DNA of 64,000 nucleotides from Streptosporangium lutulentum (GCF_030811455.1 NZ_JAUSQU010000001.1:5208001-5272000), one strand, 5' to 3'; counted from the stretch's first letter, positions 8,107-17,056 are shown. Translations and numbers: made by a program. The notes: generated from the sequence alone by a model not told the origin.

Positions 8107-9714
8107 TCAGCGCTCGACCGGCGCCAACGTGGGCACCGCACCGAGCAATTCCCGGGTGTAGTCGTGCCGGGGGATGAAGAACACCTCGTCCACGTGTCCC
8201 TCCTCCACGACCCGTCCCCGGCGCATGACCAGGACCTGGTCGCTGATGTGGTGCACCACTCCCAGGTCGTGGGAGATGAAGATCAGCGCGGTGCCGTCGG
8301 CCGACTGGATCTCCGCGAGCAGGTCGAGCACCTGGGCCTGGACCGACACGTCCAGCGCGGAGACCGGTTCGTCGCAGACGAGCACGTCGGGCCGGGGGGC
8401 GAGGGCCCTGGCGATGGCCACCCTCTGGCGCTGGCCGCCGGAGAGACCCCGGGGGTGCCGGTCGGCGAGGTCGGGCGCGAGTCCCACCCGGCCCAGCAGC
8501 TCGATCACCCGGGCCTTCCTGTCCGAGGAGGAGCCTTCGAGGGGTTCGGCGATCAGGCGGCCGACGGTGTAGCGGGGGTCGAAGGAGCCGAGCGGGTTCT
8601 GGGAGATGATCTGGATGCCGGAGCGGCGGGAGCGGCGTCCGCGCTCGGGGATGCCCGACCAGGGGGCGCCGTTCAGCCGCACCTCGCCGGAGAGGGGCGC
8701 GAGCAGGCCCAGCACGAGCCGGGCGACGGTCGTCTTGCCCGAACCCGACTCTCCCACGATGCCCACGGTCTCGCCCCGGTGGACCTCGAAGGAGACGTCG
8801 TCCACCACCCGGCGGGAGCCGTACGCCGCGGACAGGTGAGAGACCTCCACGACCGGCGAGCCGTCGTCGACCCGCCGCTCGGGCAGCGGGGCGCGCAGCG
8901 ACACGCCTCCGGCGATCGCGGACAGGCGGGTGCCGCGCGAGGCGGCCGAGGGGACGGCGGCCAGCAACAGCCTGGTGTAGTCGTGCGCGGGCTCGGACAG
9001 CACCCGGGCGGGCGGCCCCTCCTCGACGATCACACCGTCCTTCATGACCAGCACGCGGTCGGCGATGGAGGAGACCACGGCCAGGTCGTGGCTGATCAGG
9101 AGCAGGGCGGTGCCCTCCGCTCTGCGGGCGGCGAGCAGGCGCAGGATCTGGGCCTGCACGGTGACGTCGAGCGCGGTCGTCGGCTCGTCGGCGATGATCA
9201 GCGGGGGGTCGGCGGCGATGGCCGAGGCGATCAGGGCGCGCTGGCGCAGCCCTCCGGAGAGCTGGTGGGCGTACTGCCGGGCGCGCGCCTCCGGCTCCGG
9301 CACGCCGACCGCGTCGAGCAGCTCGATCACCCTCGCCCTGCGTTCGGCGCGGGGCACGACGTCATGGGTGGCGAGCACCTCGGCGATCTCGTCGCCGATC
9401 GTGCGGAGCGGGTCGAGCGACAGGAGCGCGTCCTGCAGCACCAGCCCCGCGAACCGGCCGCGCAACCGCCGCCAGTCCCGCCGCCCGAACCGGAGCGCGT
9501 CCTGTCCCCTCACCGCGAATCCGCTCGCGGTCACCGTCCCGCCGGGACCGGTCAGCCCCACCAGGGTCCTGGCCGTGACACTCTTGCCCGAACCGGACTC
9601 CCCGACGATCGCCACGCACTCGCCCGGCGCGATCGACAGGCTCACCCCCCGCACGGCCTCCACGCCGGCCTTGGGGAAGGTGATCCGCAGATCCTCGACC
9701 TCGACCAGGCTCAT
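8107..9714 (-). CDS. Peptide-type ABC transporter ATP-binding protein, fused double ATPase (DppD-DppF)
   Basis: This 535-residue cytoplasmic ATPase carries two complete nucleotide-binding domains in one chain, replacing the usual DppD and DppF pair. Each half has Walker A (GESGSGKS), the LSGG signature (LSGGLRQRALIASA and LSGGQRQRVAIARA) and Walker B (ADEPTTALDV and CDEPVSALDV). ATG 9714 is preferred over upstream starts because AAGGGAG precedes it and because it overlaps the stop of the permease gene by ATGA. It is the last gene of the riboswitch-headed operon and should power import of the ligand bound by the lipoprotein encoded upstream. Confidence 0.93.
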   Translation of the reverse strand: MSLVEVEDLRITFPKAGVEAVRGVSLSIAPGECVAIVGESGSGKSVTARTLVGLTGPGGTVTASGFAVRGQDALRFGRRDWRRLRGRFAGLVLQDALLSLDPLRTIGDEIAEVLATHDVVPRAERRARVIELLDAVGVPEPEARARQYAHQLSGGLRQRALIASAIAADPPLIIADEPTTALDVTVQAQILRLLAARRAEGTALLLISHDLAVVSSIADRVLVMKDGVIVEEGPPARVLSEPAHDYTRLLLAAVPSAASRGTRLSAIAGGVSLRAPLPERRVDDGSPVVEVSHLSAAYGSRRVVDDVSFEVHRGETVGIVGESGSGKTTVARLVLGLLAPLSGEVRLNGAPWSGIPERGRRSRRSGIQIISQNPLGSFDPRYTVGRLIAEPLEGSSSDRKARVIELLGRVGLAPDLADRHPRGLSGGQRQRVAIARALAPRPDVLVCDEPVSALDVSVQAQVLDLLAEIQSADGTALIFISHDLGVVHHISDQVLVMRRGRVVEEGHVDEVFFIPRHDYTRELLGAVPTLAPVER

Positions 9715-10580
9715 GGGTTTCTCCCTTCGAAACGGCGTTGCAGCCGACGCCCGGCCAGCGTCAGGCTGATGACGGTCAGCGTGACGGCGAGGCCGGGAAA
9801 GAGGGCCGTCCACGGGGCGACGCGCAGATAGTCGCGGGCCTCGGACAGCATCGAGCCCCATTCGGGGCTGGGCGGCTGCGGGCCCATGCCGAGGAAGCTG
9901 AGCCCCGAGGTGGCGATGACGGCGGTGCCCATGCCGATCGTGGCGAGCACCGGCAGCGGACCCAGCACGTTGGGCAGGACGTGCCGCAGGACCAGCACCG
10001 GCCGGGACAGTCCGAAGGTGACCGCCTGCTCGACGTAGCCGGACCTGCGGACCACGAACGTCTGTGCCCTGACCACGCGGGCGTAGTTCGGGATCTGAGC
10101 CACGCCGATCGCGAGGATGACGTTGCCGGTGCCGGGACCGGTGATCGCGATGACCATGAGGGCGAGCAGCAGTTCGGGGAAGGTGGCCAGGACGTCGAAC
10201 AACCGGCTGAGCAGTTCGTCGAGGTATCGGGGGAACAGTCCGGCCAGGATGCCCAGGAGCGTGCCGGCGCCGGTGGCGAGCAGGATCGCCGCCGCGCCGA
10301 TGCTCAGCGAGTGCCCCGCGCCGTGGACGACGCGGGCCAGCACGTCCCGGCCGAGATGGTCGGTGCCGAACCAGTGCCCGGCGCCCGGCCCCGCGAGCGC
10401 GTGCAGCGGATCGGCGGCCAGCGGATCCACCCCGGTCAGCAGGCCCGGGGCCAGGGCGGCGACCGCGGCGACGGCCAGGAACAGCAGCGGGAGGATCAGC
10501 CCGGGAGCCGCGCCGTGGCCGCGCGTGGCCGGGGTGGGAGCGGCGGAGACGATCCGCGGCGTCTCGGTGACCGTCGTCAT
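9711..10580 (-). CDS. Peptide-type ABC transporter permease (DppC-like)
   Basis: This 289-residue inner-membrane permease has the DppC layout: one helix after a short cytoplasmic N-terminus, a periplasmic stretch with HWFGTDHLGRDVLARVVHGA, then helices and the EAA-type loop near residues 190-200. ATG 10580 (MTTVTETP) is preferred over an in-frame ATG 42 bases upstream because GAGGAGAAGCCG stands immediately before it and because a mini-ORF stop overlaps it. It pairs with the DppB-like permease and the double ATPase. The substrate is not evident from the permease. Confidence 0.9.
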   Translation of the reverse strand: MTTVTETPRIVSAAPTPATRGHGAAPGLILPLLFLAVAAVAALAPGLLTGVDPLAADPLHALAGPGAGHWFGTDHLGRDVLARVVHGAGHSLSIGAAAILLATGAGTLLGILAGLFPRYLDELLSRLFDVLATFPELLLALMVIAITGPGTGNVILAIGVAQIPNYARVVRAQTFVVRRSGYVEQAVTFGLSRPVLVLRHVLPNVLGPLPVLATIGMGTAVIATSGLSFLGMGPQPPSPEWGSMLSEARDYLRVAPWTALFPGLAVTLTVISLTLAGRRLQRRFEGRNP

Positions 10581-10651
10581 CGGCTTCTCCTCAGGCGGCT
10601 TCTCCTCGGGCGGGTTCTCCACGACCTGGACATCCTGGGACGGGGTGTCAT
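10577..10651 (-). CDS. 24-codon mini-ORF coupling two permease genes
   Basis: The junction of the two permease genes is duplicated. The block CTGAGGAGAAGCCGATGAC occurs at both starts, 71 bases apart. The upstream copy opens a 24-residue frame (MTPRPRMSRSW...) whose ATG overlaps the DppB stop and whose stop overlaps the DppC ATG, both by ATGA. Its last residues, RLRRSR, repeat the last residues of the DppB-like protein. It is probably a coupling ORF without product function. Confidence 0.45.
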   Translation of the reverse strand: MTPRPRMSRSWRTRPRRSRLRRSR

Positions 10652-11619
10652 CGGCTTCTCCTCAGGCGGGGGTCGATCGCGAGGTAGGCGAGGTCGACGA
10701 TCGTGCTGACCGTCACGTAGGCGAGCGCGGACAGCAGCACGACCGCCATCACCACGGGCATGTCCTTTCCCGTCACCGCGGAGACGGTGACCTGGCCGAG
10801 TCCCGGACGGCCGAAGACGGCCTCGATGATGATCGCGCCGCCGAGCAGGACGCCGGTGAACCAGCCGACGAGGGTGACGGCGGGGAGCAGCGCGTGCCGC
10901 AGGGCGTGCCGGACGACGAGCCGCCACTCGGTGATGCCCCGCGAGCGCGCGGTCACCGCGAACGGCTCCTCCAGCGCGCGTTCCAGGCCCTCGCGCAGCA
11001 CCTGGCCGAGCACCCCGGAGATCTGCAGTCCCAGCGCGACGGCGGGCAGTACGAGCGAGACGAGGCCGCGGTCCCCGGAGACCGGGAACCAGCCCAGGGT
11101 GAAGGAGAACACGGCGAGCAGCAGGATCCCGATCAGGAACGGCGGCACCGAGACCACCACCAGCTCGGACAGGCCGACCAGGTCACCGAACCGGGACCTG
11201 CGCCCGGCGGTGGCGAGCGCGAGCACCAGGGCGAGCGCCACCCCGAAGGCCGCGGCGGCGAGCGCCAGCGAGACGGTCGGCCAGATCTGCGAGGACAGGA
11301 CGTCGCCGACGCCGCGCTGCAGGAGGTAGGAGTGGCCGAGGTCGCCCCGGAGCAGCCGGGCCAGATAGTCGCCGTACTGCTCAAGGGCCGAACGGTCCAG
11401 CCCCCACTCGGCGATGATCTGCGCTCGCCGTTCAGGGGTGTCGAGGCCGTCGCCGATCAGCACGTCCACGGTGTCGCCCGGGGCGAACAGCAGGGCGACG
11501 TAGGCCGCCGTGGCGGCGGCCCAGAGCACGGCGAGGCCGGACCCGAGCCGCCGGACCACGGGGCCGAGCCACCCGGCGGCGGCCAGCCCCCGCCGCCGGG
11601 TGAGCAGGAGAGTGCTCAC
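10648..11619 (-). CDS. Peptide-type ABC transporter permease (DppB-like)
   Basis: This 323-residue membrane permease has the DppB layout with about six helices, including a hydrophobic N-terminal helix (LGSGLAVLWAAATAAYVALL), a periplasmic loop with a GLDRSALEQYGDYL-type segment, and the EAA loop before LLPAVTLVGWFTGVLLGG. GTG 11619 overlaps the stop of the binding-protein gene by GTGA, which fixes the start better than any ribosome site. It should form the channel with the DppC-like permease. Confidence 0.9.
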   Translation of the reverse strand: MSTLLLTRRRGLAAAGWLGPVVRRLGSGLAVLWAAATAAYVALLFAPGDTVDVLIGDGLDTPERRAQIIAEWGLDRSALEQYGDYLARLLRGDLGHSYLLQRGVGDVLSSQIWPTVSLALAAAAFGVALALVLALATAGRRSRFGDLVGLSELVVVSVPPFLIGILLLAVFSFTLGWFPVSGDRGLVSLVLPAVALGLQISGVLGQVLREGLERALEEPFAVTARSRGITEWRLVVRHALRHALLPAVTLVGWFTGVLLGGAIIIEAVFGRPGLGQVTVSAVTGKDMPVVMAVVLLSALAYVTVSTIVDLAYLAIDPRLRRSR

Positions 11620-13238
11620 GTCCCGATCCGGACGTCGTAAGCACTGTTGGGGGTGCCGGAGACGGGCTCGAAGGTGACCCCGGTGACGCCCGCGCCGTGG
11701 GCGATCTGGTCGGCGGGCACGTAGAGCGGGAGCAGCAGGACCTCGTCGGCGACGGCGATCTTCTGCACCTTGGCGTAGAGCTCCTTGCGCTCGGCCGGGT
11801 CGGAGGTGGCCGACGCCTCGGCGAGCAGCCTGTCCAGCTCGGCGCTCTCGACGTGGGTGCGGTTGATCGCGGCGCCCTTCGGCAGGATCAGGTTGAGCGC
11901 CGCCCCGGCGTCGGTGTCGCCGCGCGAGTTCTCGAAGATCTCGTACTGGTCTTCCCTGTAGGCCTTCTGCGCGGTGCCGTCGTCGACGAGCTTGACCTGG
12001 AAGTCGATGCCCGCGCTCTGTTTCACCGCCGCCTGGATCGCCTGGGCGAGGACGTCGCGGCGGTCCCTGACGTACGGGGCCGAGGACACCGACCGTACGC
12101 TCAGCCGTTTGCCGTCCTTGACCCGGAAGCCCTCGCCGTCGCGCTGGTTCCAGCCCGCCTCGTCGAGCAGCCTGTTGGCCCGCGCGGGGTCGTCGCCGAA
12201 GGTGTTCTCCAGTGAGGCGTCGTAGAACGCCGGGCTGCCCTGGCCGACGATGCTCCAGGCCCGCTTGGCGGTGCCCTGGTAGACCGCGTTGAGCACGGCG
12301 TCCACGTCGACGGCGTCCCGGAAAGCCTCGCGCACCCGCTTGTCGTCGAAGGGCGCGTGCGAGAGGTTGAAGTAGTAGGAGAACGCGCTTCCCGAGTTGA
12401 GGCTGGTCTCCAGTCGCAGCCCCGGGTCGCTCTTGATGAGGCCGACCTCGGTGGCGGGCACGCCCTCGATGACCTGGACCTGTCCCGAGGTCAGCGCGCC
12501 GACCCGGACCGCCGCCTCGGGCAGGAAGCGGTAGGTCAGCTCGGCCAGGTAGGCCGGCCCCTGGTGCCCCGCGCTCGGGGGCGCCCAGTCGTAGTCCGGG
12601 TTGCGCCTGTAGTGGACCTCCTGACCCGGCGTGAAGCGGTCGAGGATGAACGGCCCGGTGCCGACCACATCGGTCCCGCCGGCCTTGAGGTCCTTGGCGT
12701 TCTTCAGCGACCTGGGCGAGACCTGACCGGCCGGCGGTGAGGCCAGGAAGTCCAGGAAGATCCCGTCGGGGGTCTTCAGCGTGACCTTCAGGGTGTACGG
12801 GCCGGTCACCTCGGCCGAGCCGAAGTCGCGGAGCTGGATCGCCTTGACCGCGGGGTTGTAGCCCTCCGAGACGAGCTGGTCGAGGTTGGCCTTCACCGCC
12901 GCGGCGTCGAACCTCTCCCCGTCGTGGAAGGTCACGTCCTCGCGGAGCCGGAAGGTGTAGGTCAGGCCGTCCTCGGAGACCTCCCAGGACGTGGCCAGCC
13001 ACGGCAGGAACTCGCCGTTCCTCCCCCGGGCGATCAGGTTGTCGAACTGGTTGTGCACCAGCAGCCGGGCCTTGTTCTGGCCCCACTGGTGCGGGTTGAA
13101 GGTGATCGGCTGCGTCTCCACGGCCCACACCAGCGACCCGCCGCCTCCCTCGCCGGCGGTCGCCGCCGGGGCCTCGGTCCCGCACGCCGCCAGCGTCAGC
13201 ACCCCGGCCAGCGCCAGGGCGCCCCATCGCGATCTCAC
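11616..13238 (-). CDS. Family 5 extracellular solute-binding lipoprotein
   Basis: This 540-residue binding protein is of the DppA/OppA/NikA family (SBP_bac_5). It starts with a lipoprotein signal, WGALALAGVLTLAACGTEA, with lipobox LAAC, followed by a Gly-rich linker and then ITFNPHQWGQNKARLLVHN, typical of the mature N-terminus. GTG 13238 is preferred over ATG 13244 because GAGGAG directly abuts that ATG but stands six bases from the GTG. The ligand is unknown. The SAM riboswitch upstream suggests a sulfur compound rather than general peptides, which is inference. Confidence 0.9.
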   Translation of the reverse strand: MRSRWGALALAGVLTLAACGTEAPAATAGEGGGGSLVWAVETQPITFNPHQWGQNKARLLVHNQFDNLIARGRNGEFLPWLATSWEVSEDGLTYTFRLREDVTFHDGERFDAAAVKANLDQLVSEGYNPAVKAIQLRDFGSAEVTGPYTLKVTLKTPDGIFLDFLASPPAGQVSPRSLKNAKDLKAGGTDVVGTGPFILDRFTPGQEVHYRRNPDYDWAPPSAGHQGPAYLAELTYRFLPEAAVRVGALTSGQVQVIEGVPATEVGLIKSDPGLRLETSLNSGSAFSYYFNLSHAPFDDKRVREAFRDAVDVDAVLNAVYQGTAKRAWSIVGQGSPAFYDASLENTFGDDPARANRLLDEAGWNQRDGEGFRVKDGKRLSVRSVSSAPYVRDRRDVLAQAIQAAVKQSAGIDFQVKLVDDGTAQKAYREDQYEIFENSRGDTDAGAALNLILPKGAAINRTHVESAELDRLLAEASATSDPAERKELYAKVQKIAVADEVLLLPLYVPADQIAHGAGVTGVTFEPVSGTPNSAYDVRIGT

Positions 13239-13293
13239 GAACATCTCCTCATCCGACGACTCCTTCGGTCCGGTCGATCCGGACGGCGACGGC

Positions 13294-15054
13294 TCATGCG
13301 ACGTGACTGACCTGGGTGGCGACGGTCTCGGACAGCACGATCCGGGCGAGCGCGTCGGCGTGCCGGAACAGCGGGGCGTTGAATCCGGGCCGGGCGAACC
13401 CGGCGGTGGCCCGGCCGCCGACAACCCAGGGTCCGAAGGCGAACCTGCGGGGGTGCGGGACGTCGGAGCGATCCAGCAGGCGCCGGTCGGCGGGCCGTAC
13501 CTTCAGCAGCCCGGCGGACTCGTCGACCTCGCCCCGGTCGCGGAGCGCGGTGATCAGCGGGTCGACGGCCCGGCTCACGCTGGGCGCGGGCAGCCGGGCC
13601 TCGATCAGGGTCGTGGCCTCCACGCCGCCGGGCACGCTGGGACTCTGCGCCCGCCATCGCCCGTCGCGGTGCCCCACCTGGAGATCGGCGCCGAGGAAGG
13701 TGACCACGCCGGCCCTCGCGAGGGCGCGCAGTTCCTCCAGCCGGGGACCGGGCGGGCCGCTGGCGATGTAGCTGAAGAAGCCGTGGAACCCGGGGTCGGA
13801 GACGCCCAGTTCGGCGAGGACGCCGTAGACGGAGAGCAGCCCGAGGATCATGGCGTGGTCGGCGCTGTGCGCGGGGTCGGACCGCCGGTCGAGGTCCGCC
13901 GTCAGGTAGCCGTGCATCCACTTCTGCAACCCCGCCGAGTCACCGAACCGGATCTTCTCCAGCGGCCGGTCCAGCCGGTCGAAGTCCAGCCGGTCCAGAT
14001 GGCGGGGCACGGCCCGGCGGATCAGCCTCCGCATCGCGAGGCTGCCCCACTCCTCGGCGGCGAACGCCTCCTGGAACTCCTCCCAGCCCATCCGGGACCG
14101 CTGCGGGTGCGCGGTGATCAGCTCGTGGTAGTAGGCGAAGGCCAGCTCCTTGCGGACCAGCGGCCACACGTCCCGGCGGAAGTTCCACGGCCCCTCGCCC
14201 AGCGCCTTCGCGGTGAGGAAGCGCGGCACCGGCGGGCGGGCGCCGCGGACCGGGTATCCGGTCTTGGAGTGGTACGGCACGCCGCGACGCGATCCCACGT
14301 GGAGCAGCGGCTCCCGCCCGCTGGGCAGGTAGACGAGCTCCTCGTCGTATTCACGGACGAACCGGCCGCCCCTGCCCGAGGTGAGCAGCACCATCAGGTC
14401 GACGAAGGCCAGCCCCATGCCGCGCACGATCACCGGTTCTCCCGCGGGGATCCCGTCCAGATCGAGGTCGGCCGCGTAGCCGGTGGGAAGGTAGCGCAGC
14501 CCACCGCCCACACCGCCCGCGGCGAGGGCGGCCAGCGACCGCTCCTCCCCGGTCGGGGTCACATCGCCGTGCCCCTGGGCCAGGATCACGGCGTCCACCT
14601 CGATCGTCCGGCCGTTCTCCAGCGTCACCGCCTGGCCGCCGGGGACGTCGGCCAGATCGAGCGCGCGGGTCGCGTGCGTGTGGACGCGGACGCCGCGCGG
14701 AGCCGTCCTCACCGCGTGCTGGAAGACATGGGACAGGTAGGCGTTCTGGACCGGGCGGGGAGCGAACAGCCCCGGGTCGCGGCCGAGCCAGTCGGCGAGG
14801 GAGGGGCCGGGGCGGATCGGGCCCTCGCACTGGACCGACTCGTCGGTGAACAGCGTCACGTCGGCGGCGACGGAGTTCATCCAGAGCAGTCCGGGCTGCC
14901 TCTCACGCCAGATCCGGCCGCCGCCCGGCGGGTAGGGGTCGATCACGTGGATGTCCAGGGACGGCCAGCTCAGCAGTTCGGGCGCGTTGGCGCAGATCCG
15001 CTCCACCAGGCAGGTGCCGGTCGGCCCCGCGCCGACGACGGCGACCGCGCTCAC
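13294..15054 (-). CDS. FAD/NAD(P)-binding oxidoreductase (PF13454-type)
   Basis: The 586-residue soluble protein begins with a Rossmann dinucleotide motif, VAVVGAGPTGTCLVERI, close to the FAD_NAD-binding family rather than to classical monooxygenases. It has a second conserved stretch VDAVILAQGHGDVTPTGEE (about residue 180). No cofactor partner gene is nearby. GTG 15054 follows AGGGAGGGGACCTC, a good ribosome site. It is the second gene of the SAM-IV riboswitch operon, upstream of the ABC importer, so it may oxidise the imported substrate. The reaction is unknown. The family match is firm and the pathway assignment is inference. Confidence 0.75.
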   Translation of the reverse strand: MSAVAVVGAGPTGTCLVERICANAPELLSWPSLDIHVIDPYPPGGGRIWRERQPGLLWMNSVAADVTLFTDESVQCEGPIRPGPSLADWLGRDPGLFAPRPVQNAYLSHVFQHAVRTAPRGVRVHTHATRALDLADVPGGQAVTLENGRTIEVDAVILAQGHGDVTPTGEERSLAALAAGGVGGGLRYLPTGYAADLDLDGIPAGEPVIVRGMGLAFVDLMVLLTSGRGGRFVREYDEELVYLPSGREPLLHVGSRRGVPYHSKTGYPVRGARPPVPRFLTAKALGEGPWNFRRDVWPLVRKELAFAYYHELITAHPQRSRMGWEEFQEAFAAEEWGSLAMRRLIRRAVPRHLDRLDFDRLDRPLEKIRFGDSAGLQKWMHGYLTADLDRRSDPAHSADHAMILGLLSVYGVLAELGVSDPGFHGFFSYIASGPPGPRLEELRALARAGVVTFLGADLQVGHRDGRWRAQSPSVPGGVEATTLIEARLPAPSVSRAVDPLITALRDRGEVDESAGLLKVRPADRRLLDRSDVPHPRRFAFGPWVVGGRATAGFARPGFNAPLFRHADALARIVLSETVATQVSHVA

Positions 15055-15103
15055 GAGGTCCCCTCCCTCGACGGAGCGAGGACCGCGAAGGCCCCGCGCC
15101 CGT

Positions 15104-15370
15104 TCATACGGCGGCTCCGTGATGGGACCGGTCCCGGTCGGCGTGGAACGGCTGGACCGGGATCCGCCAGGGGCCGGTCTCCCCCGCCGGGGAGGAGATC
15201 ACGTTCTCCCGGAAGGCGGGGGGCCGACAGAGATTCCCGGCGTGGGCCCGCGGGGGCGTCCCGATCCGTCCCCGGAAGGGGTGGCGGGGACCGGGGCGGT
15301 CACCCCGCCGGTGGCGGCCGTAGGTGCCGAGGTCGACGGGGCCGGCGTGGTCGAGCGTGGTCTCGGACAT
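15104..15370 (-). CDS. Unknown 88-aa protein, first gene behind the SAM riboswitch
   Basis: The frame starts MSETTLDHAGPVDLGTYG, is rich in Arg, Pro and His, and has one Cys (GNLCRPPAF) and a conserved-looking tail AGETGPWRIPVQPFH. Third codon positions are overwhelmingly G or C, and GGGAG sits six bases before ATG 15370, so it looks truly coding. No signal peptide, membrane helix or known domain is seen. It lies directly downstream of the riboswitch and 49 bases before the FAD gene, so it is probably co-regulated with sulfur supply. Confidence 0.6.
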   Translation of the reverse strand: MSETTLDHAGPVDLGTYGRHRRGDRPGPRHPFRGRIGTPPRAHAGNLCRPPAFRENVISSPAGETGPWRIPVQPFHADRDRSHHGAAV

Positions 15371-15399
15371 GTGGCGCTCCCAGGCATGTCTCGGCAACC

Positions 15400-15522
15400 C
15401 CGTTGAGGGGTTCGCGCTTGCGGCACGCCCACCGTGCCGCCAGGTCTCTCCCCGGAGGCACCCCGCCGCGATGCGAGGGTTGCCGGTCAGCCGGCCGGGG
15501 CTTGCACTGACGCTCTTAACCT
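15400..15522 (-). ncRNA. SAM-IV riboswitch
   Basis: On the minus strand the leader reads AGCGTCAGTGCAAGCCCCGG, then CTGACCGGCAACCCTC, GCGGCGGGGTGCC and GAGACCTGGC, followed by a CGGCACG/CGTGCCG hairpin. This order and these conserved loops match the actinobacterial SAM-IV aptamer, which binds S-adenosylmethionine and usually shuts off sulfur-metabolism genes. It lies between a good promoter and the start of the 88-aa ORF. I recognised it by eye; a covariance-model score was not computed. Confidence 0.85.
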
Positions 15523-15528
15523 AGTTAG

Positions 15529-15557
15529 AAGGTAGGAAATACATAGATCTCTGTCAA
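15529..15557 (-). promoter_or_regulatory. Housekeeping promoter for the riboswitch operon
   Basis: On the minus strand, TTGACA (15552-15557) and TACCTT (15529-15534) are separated by exactly 17 bases. Transcription would start near 15522, at the 5' edge of the SAM-IV aptamer. Confidence 0.75.
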
Positions 15558-15573
15558 GGTTTACAGTCGGGGG

Positions 15574-16074
15574 ATGTCACCAGAGATCGTGAACGTGGTC
15601 TATCGCAAGTACGACGGGTCACTGCACTGGCACCACCCCAGCCTGCTCCTCGGCGAGGACGAGCACGGCGTGTGGATCGGATGCGAGGTGGGCTCCAGCG
15701 CCCGCAAGGGCAACGGGCCGCCGGTCCCCTGGCGCTACGCGTGCGTGATGCTCTTCCCCCGGGACGACTGGTGGACGGCCTCCTTCAACGCCTCCCCGCA
15801 CAAGGTCGAGATCTACTGCGACATCTCAACGGTGCCCCGGTGGAGCGACGGCGAGGTGACCATGGTCGACCTGGACCTCGACGTGATCCGCATGCGCGAC
15901 GGCAGGATCATCCTGGACGACGAGGACGAGTTCGAGGAGCACCAGGTCCGCTACGCCTATCCCCCCGACGTCATCGAGAACGCCCGCGCCTCCGCGGCCC
16001 GGCTGATGAAGGCGGTCGGCACCCGCGCCGCCCCCTTCGGGGCCGCTCCCCACTGGCTCTCCCAGATGACCTGA
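15574..16074 (+). CDS. DUF402 family protein
   Basis: The 166-residue protein matches the DUF402/FomD-like fold: an early WIGCEV strand, a YACVMLFPRDDWWTASFN segment, EIYCDISTVPRW, and an acidic VDLDLDVIRMRDG stretch with DDEDEFEEH. Family members are phosphatases or hydrolases acting on nucleoside diphosphates or nucleotidylated substrates, often with divalent metals bound by these Asp residues. The reaction here is unknown. It diverges from the riboswitch operon. The ribosome site is weak (a G run just before ATG 15574). Confidence 0.8.
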   Translation: MSPEIVNVVYRKYDGSLHWHHPSLLLGEDEHGVWIGCEVGSSARKGNGPPVPWRYACVMLFPRDDWWTASFNASPHKVEIYCDISTVPRWSDGEVTMVDLDLDVIRMRDGRIILDDEDEFEEHQVRYAYPPDVIENARASAARLMKAVGTRAAPFGAAPHWLSQMT

Positions 16075-16282
16075 GCCGACCCGCCGCCTGCGGCCCGGCC
16101 ACCCGGCGCCACCCGCCGACCGCGGCCCGCCCCGTCGCCCCACGCTCCCGCGGCGCTCACGGCCGATCGCCGCGATGCCCCTCACCTTCGCCGCGTCCAC
16201 CGTGCTCACTGTGTCCACCGCGGACCCGGCCGGCTCGCCGCCGCGCGAACCGGCCGGGCGGTCTACAACGGTTCACCGCGGT

Positions 16283-17056
16283 CTACAGCGGCGGGAAGCC
16301 GGGGGCGCGGCGCTCCAGGAAGCTGGCGACGCCCTCGGTGAAGTCGGGCCGGGAGAAGGCCTCCAGCATCTGACGCGACGCCGCGGACTCCGACGACTCC
16401 AGGCTCTGACTCCAGTCGCCCCAGATCTGGCGTTTGATCACGGCCATCGACGCCGGCGAGCTGTAGGCGGCCAGCTCGCGAGCGTAGGCCACGGTCTCCT
16501 CCAGCAGGCTCTCGCGAGGCAGCGACCGGTTGACCAGACCCAGCTCGTAGGCCTCGGCCCCGGAGAAGGTGCGGCCCGACAGCAGCAGATCCATGGCCTT
16601 GGCATGGCCGATGAGCCTGGGCAGGATCCACGAGATCCCGTACTCGGCGATCAGGCCGCGCCGGGCGAAGGCGGTGGTCCACTTCGCCTCGTCGGCGGTG
16701 AAGATCAGGTCGCACACCAGGGCGTGGAGCATGCCGAGCCCGGCGCAGGCGCCGTTGACCGCGGCGATGATCGGCTTGCGAATCGTGGTCGGGAAGGTGT
16801 TGGGGCGCTTGTCCGGCTCGCCGTCGTAGGAGCCGTCCTGGAGGGCGCTGAGCGTCCGGAAGTCCGCCCCGGCGCAGAAGCCCTTCCCCGCTCCGGTGAC
16901 GACGATCACCCGGACCTCGGGGTTCAGCTCCGCCTCGGCCAGCCGGTCGAAGTAACGCCGCCCCAGCTCGTCGGTCCAGGCGTTGAGCCGGTCCGGCCGG
17001 TTGAACGTCAGCGTCAGCACGCCCCGATCGATCGACGACAGCACCAGGTCGACCAT
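16283..17056 (-). CDS. Enoyl-CoA hydratase/isomerase (crotonase family)
   Basis: The 257-residue protein has the crotonase fold. The oxyanion-hole segments are GKGFCAGADFRTL (about residues 58-70) and NGACAGLGMLHALVCDL (about 101-117). RRGLIAEYGISWILPRLIG supplies a Glu at the usual hydratase position. The substrate is not predictable; members act in fatty-acid, branched-chain or aromatic degradation. GGGAGGGAGG stands before ATG 17056. No acyl-CoA dehydrogenase or thiolase is adjacent, so it is transcribed alone from a promoter that holds a palindrome. Confidence 0.88.
   Translation of the reverse strand: MVDLVLSSIDRGVLTLTFNRPDRLNAWTDELGRRYFDRLAEAELNPEVRVIVVTGAGKGFCAGADFRTLSALQDGSYDGEPDKRPNTFPTTIRKPIIAAVNGACAGLGMLHALVCDLIFTADEAKWTTAFARRGLIAEYGISWILPRLIGHAKAMDLLLSGRTFSGAEAYELGLVNRSLPRESLLEETVAYARELAAYSSPASMAVIKRQIWGDWSQSLESSESAASRQMLEAFSRPDFTEGVASFLERRAPGFPPL

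Noticed and set aside
8065..9831. A 588-aa plus-strand frame opposite the fused ATPase
   Set aside because: The ATPase has two full sets of Walker and signature motifs; the opposite frame is rich in His, Gln and Gly without any family resemblance.
13239..13244. ATG 13244 as the start of the binding lipoprotein
   Set aside because: GAGGAG directly abuts this ATG, leaving no spacer; the GTG at 13238 has the correct six-base gap.
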